Assembly (NCBI GenBank): GCA_011773795.1
Contig: WVWW01000212.1
Location: forward strand, 3,563-13,530
Origin: Acidobacteriota bacterium
GTDB lineage: Bacteria; Acidobacteriota; Polarisedimenticolia; Polarisedimenticolales; Polarisedimenticolaceae
DNA length: 9,968 nt
Direction: 5' to 3'
Shown: positions 1-6,356 of the stretch, piece by piece
Layout: every line of letters begins with the position of its first letter
Position numbering within the stretch: the first letter of the stretch is position 1
Translations under genes and position numbers: made by a program
The notes under the pieces: model-generated
The model's input: only the letters and a program-made list of their open reading frames with translations
What the model was told of the DNA's origin: nothing
Databases searched by the model: none

Positions 1-82
1 CAGCGTCATCGGCGCCTCCGACGCGCTGAACGGCCGGCAGATCGTCCTGGGGGAGCGGCTTGAACCCGTCCGGCCGGACTGA
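1..82 (+). CDS. fmt: 3' end of probable methionyl-tRNA formyltransferase (partial)
   Basis: Only the last 26 residues and a TGA stop at 80-82 lie in the window; base 1 is the last base of an earlier codon. The readable tail is SVIGASDALNGRQIVLGERL followed by EPVRPD. The pattern of a short segment, then 'NGRQI..GERL' near the C-terminus, resembles the end of the C-terminal tRNA-binding domain of Fmt, which commonly ends in a G-x-x-hydrophobic-x-x-G-[DE]-x-L stretch. The second argument is position: fmt directly precedes rsmB in many bacteria, often after def. Fmt formylates Met-tRNA(fMet) using 10-formyl-tetrahydrofolate. The identification rests on this short tail and on synteny, so it is moderate; the bases upstream of the window would settle it. 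The stop lies 23 bp inside the next gene. Confidence 0.52.
   Translation, partial: SVIGASDALNGRQIVLGERLEPVRPD
49..55 (+). promoter_or_regulatory. Shine-Dalgarno site for the TTG start of rsmB
   Basis: GGGGGAG ends four bases before the TTG at 60-62 and lies inside the coding sequence of the preceding gene. It supports use of this rare start codon. It is a purine-rich match rather than a perfect AGGAGG. Confidence 0.55.
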
Positions 83-1421
83 ACCTCGCACGCCGGACGT
101 TCGTGCGACGGCCGCCGAGATCCTCGACCGGGTCGAACGCTCGGGAGCCTGGGCGTCGCGACTCCTCGAGACCCACGAGCAACGCTTCGCGGACCGGCGC
201 GATCGCGCCTTGTTGCACGAGACGGTGCTCGGCGTCCTGCGCGGGCAACGACTTCTCGATGCCGCGCTGCAACGGGCCAGCCATCGTCCGCTGTCCGAGC
301 TCGACGGGCTCGTGCGCGCCACGCTGCGTGTCGGCGCCTACGCGCTGATCTCTCTCGACCGCGTTCCCGATCACGCCGCGGTCTCGACCGCGGTCGAGTC
401 CGTACGTCGCCGCAAGCCACGCGCCGCCGGGTTCGTCAACGGCGTGCTGCGCCGGCTGGCCCGGACGGAATCGGAACCGCCCGTCCGCCCCCGGGAGCGT
501 ACGGTCGAGGCCTGGGCATTGTGGACGTCTCACCCGGACTGGTGGGTCGAGCGCGTCGTGGAGCGGAGCGGTTGGGACGCGGCGATCGCGCTGCTCGAGG
601 CGAACAACCGCCCGGCACGCACCACCCTGTGTCCGAACGGCGGCCGGATCAGCGCCGAGCGCCTCGCGGCGACGCTCGCGGAATCGGGCTGCCGCGCGCG
701 ACCGGGTCGGGTCGTCCCGGACAGCCTCCGCGTGCTGGGCGGGAGTCCGGGAGACGCGCTTTCCCGGGGCCTTTGCTGGGTCCAGGACGAGGCCAGCCAG
801 CTGGTCTCGTGGCTGGTCGCGGCGGAGACCGGACAGACCGTGCTGGACGTCTGCGCCGCCCCGGGCGGCAAGACGATGCACCTGGCCAATCGGGTGGGAA
901 CGGCCGGCCGGGTGATCGCGGTCGATCGACACCGCGGCCGGATGAAACGACTCGCTCGCAACGTCGAGCGCTGCGGGCTCGGCCAGGTGCGACCGCTGAT
1001 CGCCGACATGACCGCGCCGCCCCCCTTGGGGACCCGATTCGAGCGCATCCTGGTCGATGCGCCCTGCAGCGGCACCGGGACGCTGCGGCGGCACCCGGAG
1101 ATTCGTTGGCGTCTGACCCCGGAGGCGATTAAGCTGATCTCGCTCCGGCAGGAGCGGTTGCTGGAACGCGCCGCAGGCCTGCTGGCGGAGGGGGGCCGGC
1201 TGGTCTACTCGGTCTGTTCGATGGAGCCCGAGGAAGGAGAACGAGTGATCGCGTCGTTCCTGGACCGCAACCCCGTGTTCTCGGCGGTCGACCCGAGCGG
1301 CGAGCTGCCCGAACCCGCCCGACGGTTCGTCGGCGCCGATGGTTACCTGCGCACCGATCCGGGCCGCGACGGCCTGGACGGCTTCTTCGCCGCCGTGCTG
1401 GGACGGACCCGCGCGTCGTGA
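60..1421 (+). CDS. rsmB: 16S rRNA (cytosine(967)-C(5))-methyltransferase RsmB
   Basis: This 453-residue protein has the full RsmB/Sun architecture and normal length. An N-terminal NusB-like RNA-binding domain (about residues 14-136) ends in the characteristic DHAAVSTAVE...GFVNGVLRRL stretch, and a SAM-dependent Rossmann methyltransferase domain fills about 160-450. The SAM-binding motif DVCAAPGGKT starts at D263. Both conserved cysteines are present: C336 in DAPCSGTG (motif IV) and C386 in VYSVCSMEPEE (motif VI, the nucleophile in this family). The enzyme methylates C967 of 16S rRNA in the cytosol. The start is TTG at 60. An in-frame TGA at 27-29 blocks anything further upstream, and no ATG or GTG occurs before the NusB domain begins. 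A purine-rich GGGGGAG at 49-55 sits four bases before the TTG. The gene overlaps the preceding one by 23 bp, and its TGA overlaps the GTG start of the next (GTGA). Confidence 0.96.
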   Translation: MNPSGRTEPRTPDVRATAAEILDRVERSGAWASRLLETHEQRFADRRDRALLHETVLGVLRGQRLLDAALQRASHRPLSELDGLVRATLRVGAYALISLDRVPDHAAVSTAVESVRRRKPRAAGFVNGVLRRLARTESEPPVRPRERTVEAWALWTSHPDWWVERVVERSGWDAAIALLEANNRPARTTLCPNGGRISAERLAATLAESGCRARPGRVVPDSLRVLGGSPGDALSRGLCWVQDEASQLVSWLVAAETGQTVLDVCAAPGGKTMHLANRVGTAGRVIAVDRHRGRMKRLARNVERCGLGQVRPLIADMTAPPPLGTRFERILVDAPCSGTGTLRRHPEIRWRLTPEAIKLISLRQERLLERAAGLLAEGGRLVYSVCSMEPEEGERVIASFLDRNPVFSAVDPSGELPEPARRFVGADGYLRTDPGRDGLDGFFAAVLGRTRAS

Positions 1422-2248
1422 AGGTGCGGCTCAAGCTCCCGGAGCTGTCGAAGCTCGTCGGCCGTAAGCTGCCGAAGTTCGTCGGCCGGATCCGCTTACC
1501 CACGTTCCCCGAGCCCGGCAGTCGCTGGACGCGCATCCTCACGGAGGTCCTGTGGGTCGGCGGCGGGCTGGCGCTCGCGGGGATCGCTTTCGTCGTCTCC
1601 TTCTTCATCGCCATGCGCGTCGAGATGAAATCGACCGAGGTGCGTGTACCCGACCTGACCGGGATGACCCTCGAGGCGGCCTCGCGTGAGGTCGAAGCCC
1701 AGGAGCTCGTGCTGCAGGTCGTCGACCAGCGCAACGATCCGGCGATCCCCTCGGGGCGCATCCTGCAACAGGCCCCGCCCGCCGATGTCTCGGTCCGGCG
1801 CGGTCGCAAGATCAAGCTCGTCATGAGTCTCGGCGGCAAGGTGCTCAACGTGCCCGACGTCGTCGGGCAGGCGGCTCGGACCGTCGAGATCGAGCTCAAA
1901 CAGGAGGGCTTCGTCCCCGGGGACGAGGCGCGCATCCCCTCGGCGGTGGTGCCGACCGGTGCCGTGATCGCCCAGGTGCCCCAGCCCGACACGCCGGCCG
2001 TTCCGGCGAGCCGCGTCCACCGGCTGGTGTCGACCGGTGCCGAGATTCCGGTCTGGATCATGCCCGACCTGACCGGGATGGATCGTGCCGGGGCCGAGGC
2101 GTGGCTGGCGCGGAACGGTTTTCGACGCGGGGCGGTCCGTAGGGTTAGCATGAGCGGCCGGAGAGCCGGTTACGTGGTCGGGCAACTGCCGTTGCCCGGC
2201 TACCCGGTACGCTCCAACGACGTCGTCGACTTGACGATCGCGCAGTAA
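1418..2248 (+). CDS. Single-pass membrane protein with three PASTA domains (no kinase domain)
   Basis: The 276-residue protein has a basic cytoplasmic tail (1-45, with a duplicated octapeptide at 9-24), one hydrophobic segment at about 46-66, and an extracytoplasmic part made of three PASTA units at about 73-139, 141-206 and 212-275. Each unit opens with the typical V/M-P-D-L/V-x-G signature (VPDLTGMTLEAA, VPDVVGQAARTV, MPDLTGMDRAGA) and closes with a V-x-L/D-L-x-h-strand. In PASTA kinases and class B PBPs such domains bind peptidoglycan fragments or muropeptides. No kinase, transpeptidase or other catalytic domain is present, so a role as cell-wall sensor, anchor or scaffold is inferred. The start is GTG at 1418, overlapping the rsmB stop (GTGA), with a weak GGGACGGA at 1400-1407. 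The rsmB-PASTA-rpe position matches that of prkC in Firmicutes. The stop is 15 bp before rpe. Confidence 0.9.
   Translation: MKVRLKLPELSKLVGRKLPKFVGRIRLPTFPEPGSRWTRILTEVLWVGGGLALAGIAFVVSFFIAMRVEMKSTEVRVPDLTGMTLEAASREVEAQELVLQVVDQRNDPAIPSGRILQQAPPADVSVRRGRKIKLVMSLGGKVLNVPDVVGQAARTVEIELKQEGFVPGDEARIPSAVVPTGAVIAQVPQPDTPAVPASRVHRLVSTGAEIPVWIMPDLTGMDRAGAEAWLARNGFRRGAVRRVSMSGRRAGYVVGQLPLPGYPVRSNDVVDLTIAQ
1442..1489 (+). repeat. Two tandem imperfect 24-bp units encoding an octapeptide duplication
   Basis: Positions 1442-1465 and 1466-1489 match at 20 of 24 bases by direct comparison. They encode ELSKLVGR and KLPKFVGR (residues 9-24 of the PASTA protein), in its cytoplasmic N-terminal tail just before the membrane segment. 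The units are in frame and exactly codon-multiple, consistent with a local coding duplication rather than a mobile element. Confidence 0.75.
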
Positions 2249-2256
2249 GGAAAGGA
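2247..2256 (+). promoter_or_regulatory. Shine-Dalgarno region of rpe
   Basis: The 15-bp gap between the PASTA gene and rpe holds the purine tract AAGGAAAGGA. It begins within the upstream TAA stop and ends seven bases before the rpe ATG at 2264. It is among the clearest ribosome binding sites of the window and fixes the rpe start. Confidence 0.8.
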
Positions 2257-2263
2257 ACCTCGC

Positions 2264-2947
2264 ATGGCGGCGGTACTCGCACCCTCGATCCTCTCGGCGG
2301 ACTTCGCGCGCCTCGGGGCCGACGTCAAGGAAACCGAGGCCGGCGGCGCGGCGCTGATCCACGTCGACGTGATGGACGGCCACTTCGTCCCCAACATCAC
2401 GATCGGCTCGGGCGTGACGAAGGCGTTGCGCAAGGTGACCGACCTGCCGCTCGACTGCCATCTGATGATCTCGGAGCCCGATCGGCACGTGGACGATTTC
2501 ATCGCAGCCGGGGCGGACATGATCTCGGTCCACGTCGAGGCCGCAACGCATCTGCACCGCACCGTCCATCGCATCCGCGACGGAGGGGTGAAGGCGGGGG
2601 TCGTCCTGAATCCCTCGACGCCGCTGTCCGCGCTGGACGAGATCCTCGGGGACGTCGATTTCGTGTTGCTGATGTCGGTCAACCCCGGCTTCGGCGGGCA
2701 GAAGCTGATCCCCTCCGTGCTGCAAAAGGCCCGCGCCCTGCGGCAACGGTTGGATCTGGAAGCCCCGGATGTGCGGCTCGAGATCGACGGGGGCGTTACC
2801 GTGGATAACGTCACGGAGGTCGCCGCCTGCGGGATCGACATGATCGTGACCGGGTCGGCGGTGTTCGGCTCGGGCGACATCCGTGGGACGACCGAACGGA
2901 TGGTACGGCAACTGGCCGAATTGGCGGAACGTGAACGAACCTGCTAA
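2264..2947 (+). CDS. rpe: Ribulose-phosphate 3-epimerase
   Basis: This 227-residue protein is a full-length TIM-barrel epimerase that interconverts D-ribulose 5-phosphate and D-xylulose 5-phosphate in the cytosolic pentose phosphate pathway. Family signatures appear in order: LAPSILSADFARLG at the N-terminus; HVDVMDGHFVPNITIG with metal and catalytic ligands H33 and D35; DCHLMISEPD with H66; the phosphate-site loop MSVNPGFGGQ (137-146); IDGGV with the second catalytic aspartate D175; and VTGSAVFGS near the C-terminus. Nothing expected is missing. The ATG start is supported by a strong AAGGAAAGGA seven bases upstream. The 3' end overlaps the likely GTG start of the thioesterase gene by 17 bp. 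The other pentose phosphate gene of the window, pgl, lies in the opposing operon. Confidence 0.98.
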   Translation: MAAVLAPSILSADFARLGADVKETEAGGAALIHVDVMDGHFVPNITIGSGVTKALRKVTDLPLDCHLMISEPDRHVDDFIAAGADMISVHVEAATHLHRTVHRIRDGGVKAGVVLNPSTPLSALDEILGDVDFVLLMSVNPGFGGQKLIPSVLQKARALRQRLDLEAPDVRLEIDGGVTVDNVTEVAACGIDMIVTGSAVFGSGDIRGTTERMVRQLAELAERERTC

Positions 2948-3371
2948 CCGTACGCCGTCGACAGGTCAGGTCAAGGTTCGCGTACGCTACCCCGAGACCG
3001 ATCGCATGGGCGTCGCGTGGCACGGCCACTACCTGGCCTGGTTCGAGCTCGGGCGCACCGAATGGATGCGCGAGGCGGGGTGTCCCTACGGTGAGCTGGA
3101 GGACGAGAGCGGGATCTTCTTTCCCGTCGTGAAAGCCGGAGCGGACTACAAGGCGCCCGCGCGCTACGACGACCGGCTCTGCGTTCTGACCCGGTTGACG
3201 CGGCTCGGCGGCGCGCGCGTCCGGTTCGAGTACGAAGTGATGCGAGACCAATCCGATCAATTGCTGGCGACGGGTTTCACCGAGCACGGCGCGGTGGACA
3301 CGCAGGGCAAGCCATGCCGGCTTCCGGCCGTGCTGCGCGAGCGTTTGGTCGAGCACGGGGCCGCATGTTGA
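2931..3371 (+). CDS. YbgC/4-hydroxybenzoyl-CoA-type hotdog acyl-CoA thioesterase
   Basis: With the start used here the protein has 146 residues, normal for the YbgC/FadM-like hotdog family. The active-site helix region reads RVRYPETDRMGVAWHGHYL and then WFELGRTEWMREAG, matching the family pattern (Y-x-[DE]-T-D-x-x-G-x-x-x-H-x-x-Y...E-x-x-R-x-E-W). The probable catalytic aspartate is D24. It is predicted to be a cytosolic homotetramer that hydrolyses acyl-CoA thioesters; the substrate cannot be read from sequence. An in-frame GTG at 2883 would add 16 residues that only re-read rpe codons. GTG 2931 is preferred because GGCGGAA (2923-2929) precedes it and the product length fits. It overlaps rpe by 17 bp, and its TGA (3369-3371) overlaps the start region of the lipoprotein gene. 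YbgC homologues often neighbour envelope genes, as in the tol-pal cluster. Confidence 0.88.
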   Translation: MNEPANRTPSTGQVKVRVRYPETDRMGVAWHGHYLAWFELGRTEWMREAGCPYGELEDESGIFFPVVKAGADYKAPARYDDRLCVLTRLTRLGGARVRFEYEVMRDQSDQLLATGFTEHGAVDTQGKPCRLPAVLRERLVEHGAAC

Positions 3372-4159
3372 GACGCGGATGGATCGCCGTGGCCCTGTGC
3401 GGGTTGCTCGCCGTGCTGGCCGGCGGCTGCGGCAAGAAGAAGAAGGACATCGACACGCGGCTGCTGGCGCCGCGCGACACCTATCGCCTCGCGCGCGAGG
3501 AGATCCAGCGCGGCAACCTGCGCCGTGCTCTCGAGGTGCTCGAGCGGATCGACTACCGGCTCGGCGAGGATCGCGCGTTGCTCGAGCCGCTCGCCCGCAT
3601 CACCACGGCCGACGCGACCTTTTACCAGAACAACGACATCGCGCTGATCGACGCGCGCGCGTTGTACCTCGATTTCGTGACGCTTTACGCCGACCACGTG
3701 CTGGCGCCCTACGCGCTGTACCAGGCGGGCATCTGCTCGCTGAGCCAGGTCAACGCCCCGTCCAAGGATCAGACCGAGACGTACCAGGCGATCCAAGACC
3801 TGCGCTCCGTCGAGTCGCGCTTCCCCGGTTCGAAGTACGCCGTCGCGGCGCGACTCATGCGGCGGGTCGCCGAGGCGCGTCTCGTCGAGCACGAGCTCGC
3901 GGTCGGGCGCTACTACCTCAAGAAGGAAGCCTATCCGTCCGCGATCGAGCGCTTCCAGAAGGCGCTGGGGCAATTCCCGGACACGACCAAGACGGGGGAC
4001 ATGTTCCTCGCGATCGGCGAGGCGATGATGCGATCCGGGGACACCGAACAGGGACGTTTCTACCTCGACCGGGTGATCACCGACTACCCCGAGACCCCGC
4101 TCGAGACGCAGGCCAGGAAGACCCTCAAGAAGCTCACCGCTCAGCCGGCGAAGAACTGA
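3365..4159 (+). CDS. bamD: BamD-like TPR outer-membrane assembly lipoprotein
   Basis: The 264-residue protein begins with a lipoprotein signal peptide: MLRR, a hydrophobic core (W6-L18), then LAGGC with the predicted lipidated cysteine at C22, followed by a GKKKK linker. The rest is alpha-helical TPR-like sequence. Residues 116-160 (YALYQAGICSLSQ, then DQTETYQAIQDL, then RFPGSKYA) closely follow the diagnostic BamD segment, and a later repeat AIERFQKALGQFPDT (192-206) is a textbook TPR. BamD is the essential lipoprotein partner of BamA in outer-membrane beta-barrel insertion and faces the periplasm. BamD is usually slightly shorter, and other YfiO/TPR lipoproteins look similar, so exact orthology is likely but not certain. 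ATG 3365 is chosen because it sits directly before the signal peptide; an upstream ATG at 3314 would bury it. The 3' end overlaps convergent pgl by 19 bp. Confidence 0.85.
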   Translation: MLRRGWIAVALCGLLAVLAGGCGKKKKDIDTRLLAPRDTYRLAREEIQRGNLRRALEVLERIDYRLGEDRALLEPLARITTADATFYQNNDIALIDARALYLDFVTLYADHVLAPYALYQAGICSLSQVNAPSKDQTETYQAIQDLRSVESRFPGSKYAVAARLMRRVAEARLVEHELAVGRYYLKKEAYPSAIERFQKALGQFPDTTKTGDMFLAIGEAMMRSGDTEQGRFYLDRVITDYPETPLETQARKTLKKLTAQPAKN

Positions 4160-4881
4160 CCCGCGGCCGCGGCGTCGAGCATCCACGTGACCTTGCCGTG
4201 CTCCGGCGCCACGCGCTGCGCCGGGACGCGGACGGGATCGTGAGGCCCCTGCAGCACGCGTCGCAACGCATCCGTCTTGGTCTCCCCGGCCACCAGGAAG
4301 ACGACCCGTCTGGCCGCGTTCACGATCGTCGGCGTCAGCGTCAGCCGGCGCTGCCCGCCATGTTGCCCCGCGCTGGCCGCGACCCAGCGGTCCTCGGGGA
4401 AGCTCGACCCGGGAAACCAGGACGCGGTGTGCGCATCCGCGCCGAGACCCAGCAGCACGACATCGAGGACCGGCACGCCGCCGTCGTTCTTGGGAACCGC
4501 AGCGGCCAGTTGTTCGGCGTACGCTCGGGCCGCCGCGTCGGGATCGGTTTCGGTGTCGAAGGCACGGAGCGCGGTCTCCTCCGCGCCGGCCGGTCGGAAC
4601 AGGTGCTCGCGAATCATGCGCGCGTTGCTTGCCGGATGATCCGCCGGCACGCAGCGCTCGTCGCCGAGCCAGGCGTCGTGCCGGTCCCACGGGAAGTCGT
4701 CGGCGAAGGGCGGTGCGGCCAGCACGCGGTAGGTCGCGCGCGGTGTCGAACCGCCCGCGAGGGCCCAGTGGAAGTGGCCGCGCCGCGCCACCGCCTCCAT
4801 CGCGGCGAACAGCAGCGCCCCCGCGGTGCCGACCGCGAGGTCGTGTTCGTCGTCGAACACACGCACGATCGGTTCAGGCAT
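4141..4881 (-). CDS. pgl: 6-phosphogluconolactonase (DevB/NagB-fold type)
   Basis: This 246-residue protein has normal length for the SugarP isomerase/NagB-fold lactonase that hydrolyses 6-phosphogluconolactone to 6-phosphogluconate in the oxidative pentose phosphate pathway. Hallmarks are LAGGSTPRATY (41-51), DDFPWDRHDAWLGDERCVP (61-79), SNARMIREHLF (85-95), GLGADAHTASWFPG (145-158, containing the conserved active-site histidine H151) and RLTLTPTIVNAARRVVFLVAG (179-199, split here as RLTLTPTIVNAA and RRVVFLVAG). The common GxDGH form reads GADAH here, a mild substitution. The ATG at 4881 overlaps the TGA of the upstream flavoprotein gene by one base (TGATG), and there is no good Shine-Dalgarno at normal spacing, so translation probably depends on coupling. 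Its last 19 bp overlap the end of the convergent bamD-like gene. No zwf or gnd lies in the window. Confidence 0.95.
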   Translation of the reverse strand: MPEPIVRVFDDEHDLAVGTAGALLFAAMEAVARRGHFHWALAGGSTPRATYRVLAAPPFADDFPWDRHDAWLGDERCVPADHPASNARMIREHLFRPAGAEETALRAFDTETDPDAAARAYAEQLAAAVPKNDGGVPVLDVVLLGLGADAHTASWFPGSSFPEDRWVAASAGQHGGQRRLTLTPTIVNAARRVVFLVAGETKTDALRRVLQGPHDPVRVPAQRVAPEHGKVTWMLDAAAAGQFFAG

Positions 4882-6356
4882 CAGCCGGTGAGCATCCTGC
4901 GTGTCGCCAAACGCCCGGGCGCGCCGGTCAGGCCGCCGCCGGGGTGACTGCCGCCGCCGCAGAGCCACAACCCCTCGATCGGCGTCCGGTACGCCGCGGC
5001 GTCGGGCTCGGGTCGCACCAGCCACTGGTCCAGGGCGTGCTCGCCGTGATGGATCTGGCCGCCGACAAGACCGTACCGTCGTTCGATGTCCGTCGGATCG
5101 AGCAGCTCGGAACCCACCACGCAGGCGCGGATCCCCGGAGCGCGGTGCTCGAGACAGCGCATGACCGTCTCGTTCAACCGCCCGCGTGCGGCGTCGCTCC
5201 AGCCGCCGTCGAGATCGTACGGCACGTACTGGACGAGCACCGACAGCACGGCGCCGCCCTGCGGGGCGAGGGACGGCGCGCCGAGGCTCGCCTGGTGAAT
5301 CCACAGGATCGGGCGCTCCGCGAACGCGCCGTACTTCACCGCGTCGAACGCACGCTCGATCTCGTCGAGGGATTGCGCGGTCTGCGCGAGCTCGACGCCG
5401 TCGAGCGCTTCCGGCACACGATCGAGTGCGAGCAGCAGCTGCGCCGTCGTTCCGCGACAGCGGTAGGCCTCGTAGCGTCGTCGTTGACGCCAGGGAAGCA
5501 CGCCCGGGGGCAACTGCTCGAGCATCATGCGGCGCGGGCTGGAGGTCGCCGCGACGCGTTTCGTCTCCAGGGTCTCTCCGTCGCCGAGGACGACGCCGGT
5601 GACCCGGCCGTCCTGCATCCGCAAGCGCGCGACGTCGCAACCGTAGCGGAACTCGACCGAGGCCGCCGTCGCCGCCCGCAGGAGCGCATCGATCAACGCC
5701 GGGGTGCCCCCGGCCACCTGGGTCGAGGAGGCGGTCCGGTCGAAGAGCAGGTTGAACGCGCTGCCCGGCGAACGTGGCGCCAGCCAGGTCCCGACCAGCG
5801 CGGGCAGGGCCAGCGCCGCCATCGTCGGTTCGTCGTCGAACGACTCGCGCAACCAGTCGGAGATCGACATCGGCGGAATGCGGAGCAGCTCCATCGTCGT
5901 CTTGCGGCCGAGACGGCGCACCTCGTACCCGCGCCGCAGCAACTCGCCGAAGGAGGCACGTTCCGGATGCAGCAGCTCCAGCGGTGAGGCGTCGACGAAG
6001 CTCTCCAGCACCGGCGCGACCTCGGAAAGCCACGCGTGCCAGGGACTCTCCGACGTCTCGGGGTCGACGGTCGTCCCGTCTTCGCACAGCGTCACGCAGC
6101 GAACCGCTTCCTCCCGGCGGCGCACGCCGAACCGTGCGAGGTCCAGTTCCTTCGCGAGGATCGGCCGGAAGGCGGCGGTGTCGGACAACAGGCCGGGACT
6201 GCGGTACCCGGGGTGGAACTCGTGAGCGGCGCTGCGCCCGCCGGGTCCCTCCGCGCGATCCACGACGAGGACGCGCTGCCCCGCGGCGCCGAGCCGCGTC
6301 GCGGCGACGAGCCCGTCGACCCCCGCACCGATCACGATGTCGTCGTAGCGGCTCAC
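4881..6356 (-). CDS. FAD-dependent oxidoreductase, phytoene dehydrogenase-like (diverged paralogue B)
   Basis: The 491-residue flavoprotein starts with a Rossmann FAD-binding fold: YDDIVIGAGVDG (GxGxxG at 10-15), an acidic residue after the second strand (D33 in VLVVDR) and the GPGGRSA motif at 37-43. The C-terminal FAD motif is at 456-481 (YRTPIEGLWLCGGGSHPGGG...GAPG). This is the COG1233 phytoene-desaturase-like superfamily. The carotenoid role of CrtI is not supported, since no carotenoid genes are nearby. It is a tandem paralogue of the next gene upstream: the C-terminal FAD motif matches at 21 of 26 positions, and KYGAFAERP and VQYVPYDL have direct counterparts, while the middle of the protein is strongly diverged. 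The GTG start overlaps the upstream stop as GTGA, with GAGGG at 6361-6365 as ribosome binding site. The substrate is unknown. Confidence 0.85.
   Translation of the reverse strand: MSRYDDIVIGAGVDGLVAATRLGAAGQRVLVVDRAEGPGGRSAAHEFHPGYRSPGLLSDTAAFRPILAKELDLARFGVRRREEAVRCVTLCEDGTTVDPETSESPWHAWLSEVAPVLESFVDASPLELLHPERASFGELLRRGYEVRRLGRKTTMELLRIPPMSISDWLRESFDDEPTMAALALPALVGTWLAPRSPGSAFNLLFDRTASSTQVAGGTPALIDALLRAATAASVEFRYGCDVARLRMQDGRVTGVVLGDGETLETKRVAATSSPRRMMLEQLPPGVLPWRQRRRYEAYRCRGTTAQLLLALDRVPEALDGVELAQTAQSLDEIERAFDAVKYGAFAERPILWIHQASLGAPSLAPQGGAVLSVLVQYVPYDLDGGWSDAARGRLNETVMRCLEHRAPGIRACVVGSELLDPTDIERRYGLVGGQIHHGEHALDQWLVRPEPDAAAYRTPIEGLWLCGGGSHPGGGLTGAPGRLATRRMLTG

Noticed and set aside
2883..3371. 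Longer thioesterase starting at GTG 2883
   Set aside because: The added residues only re-read rpe codons, do not match the hotdog family, and lack a better ribosome binding site than GTG 2931.
3314..4159. Longer version of the bamD-like gene starting at ATG 3314
   Set aside because: It adds 17 Arg/Ala-rich residues from the thioesterase gene before an otherwise standard lipoprotein signal peptide, which would spoil export.
4161..4172. Perfect 12-bp palindrome CCGCGGCCGCGG directly after the bamD-like stop, resembling a terminator stem
   Set aside because: It lies inside pgl, encodes the alanine run near the pgl C-terminus, has no loop and no T-tract, and such palindromes are expected in GC-rich coding DNA.
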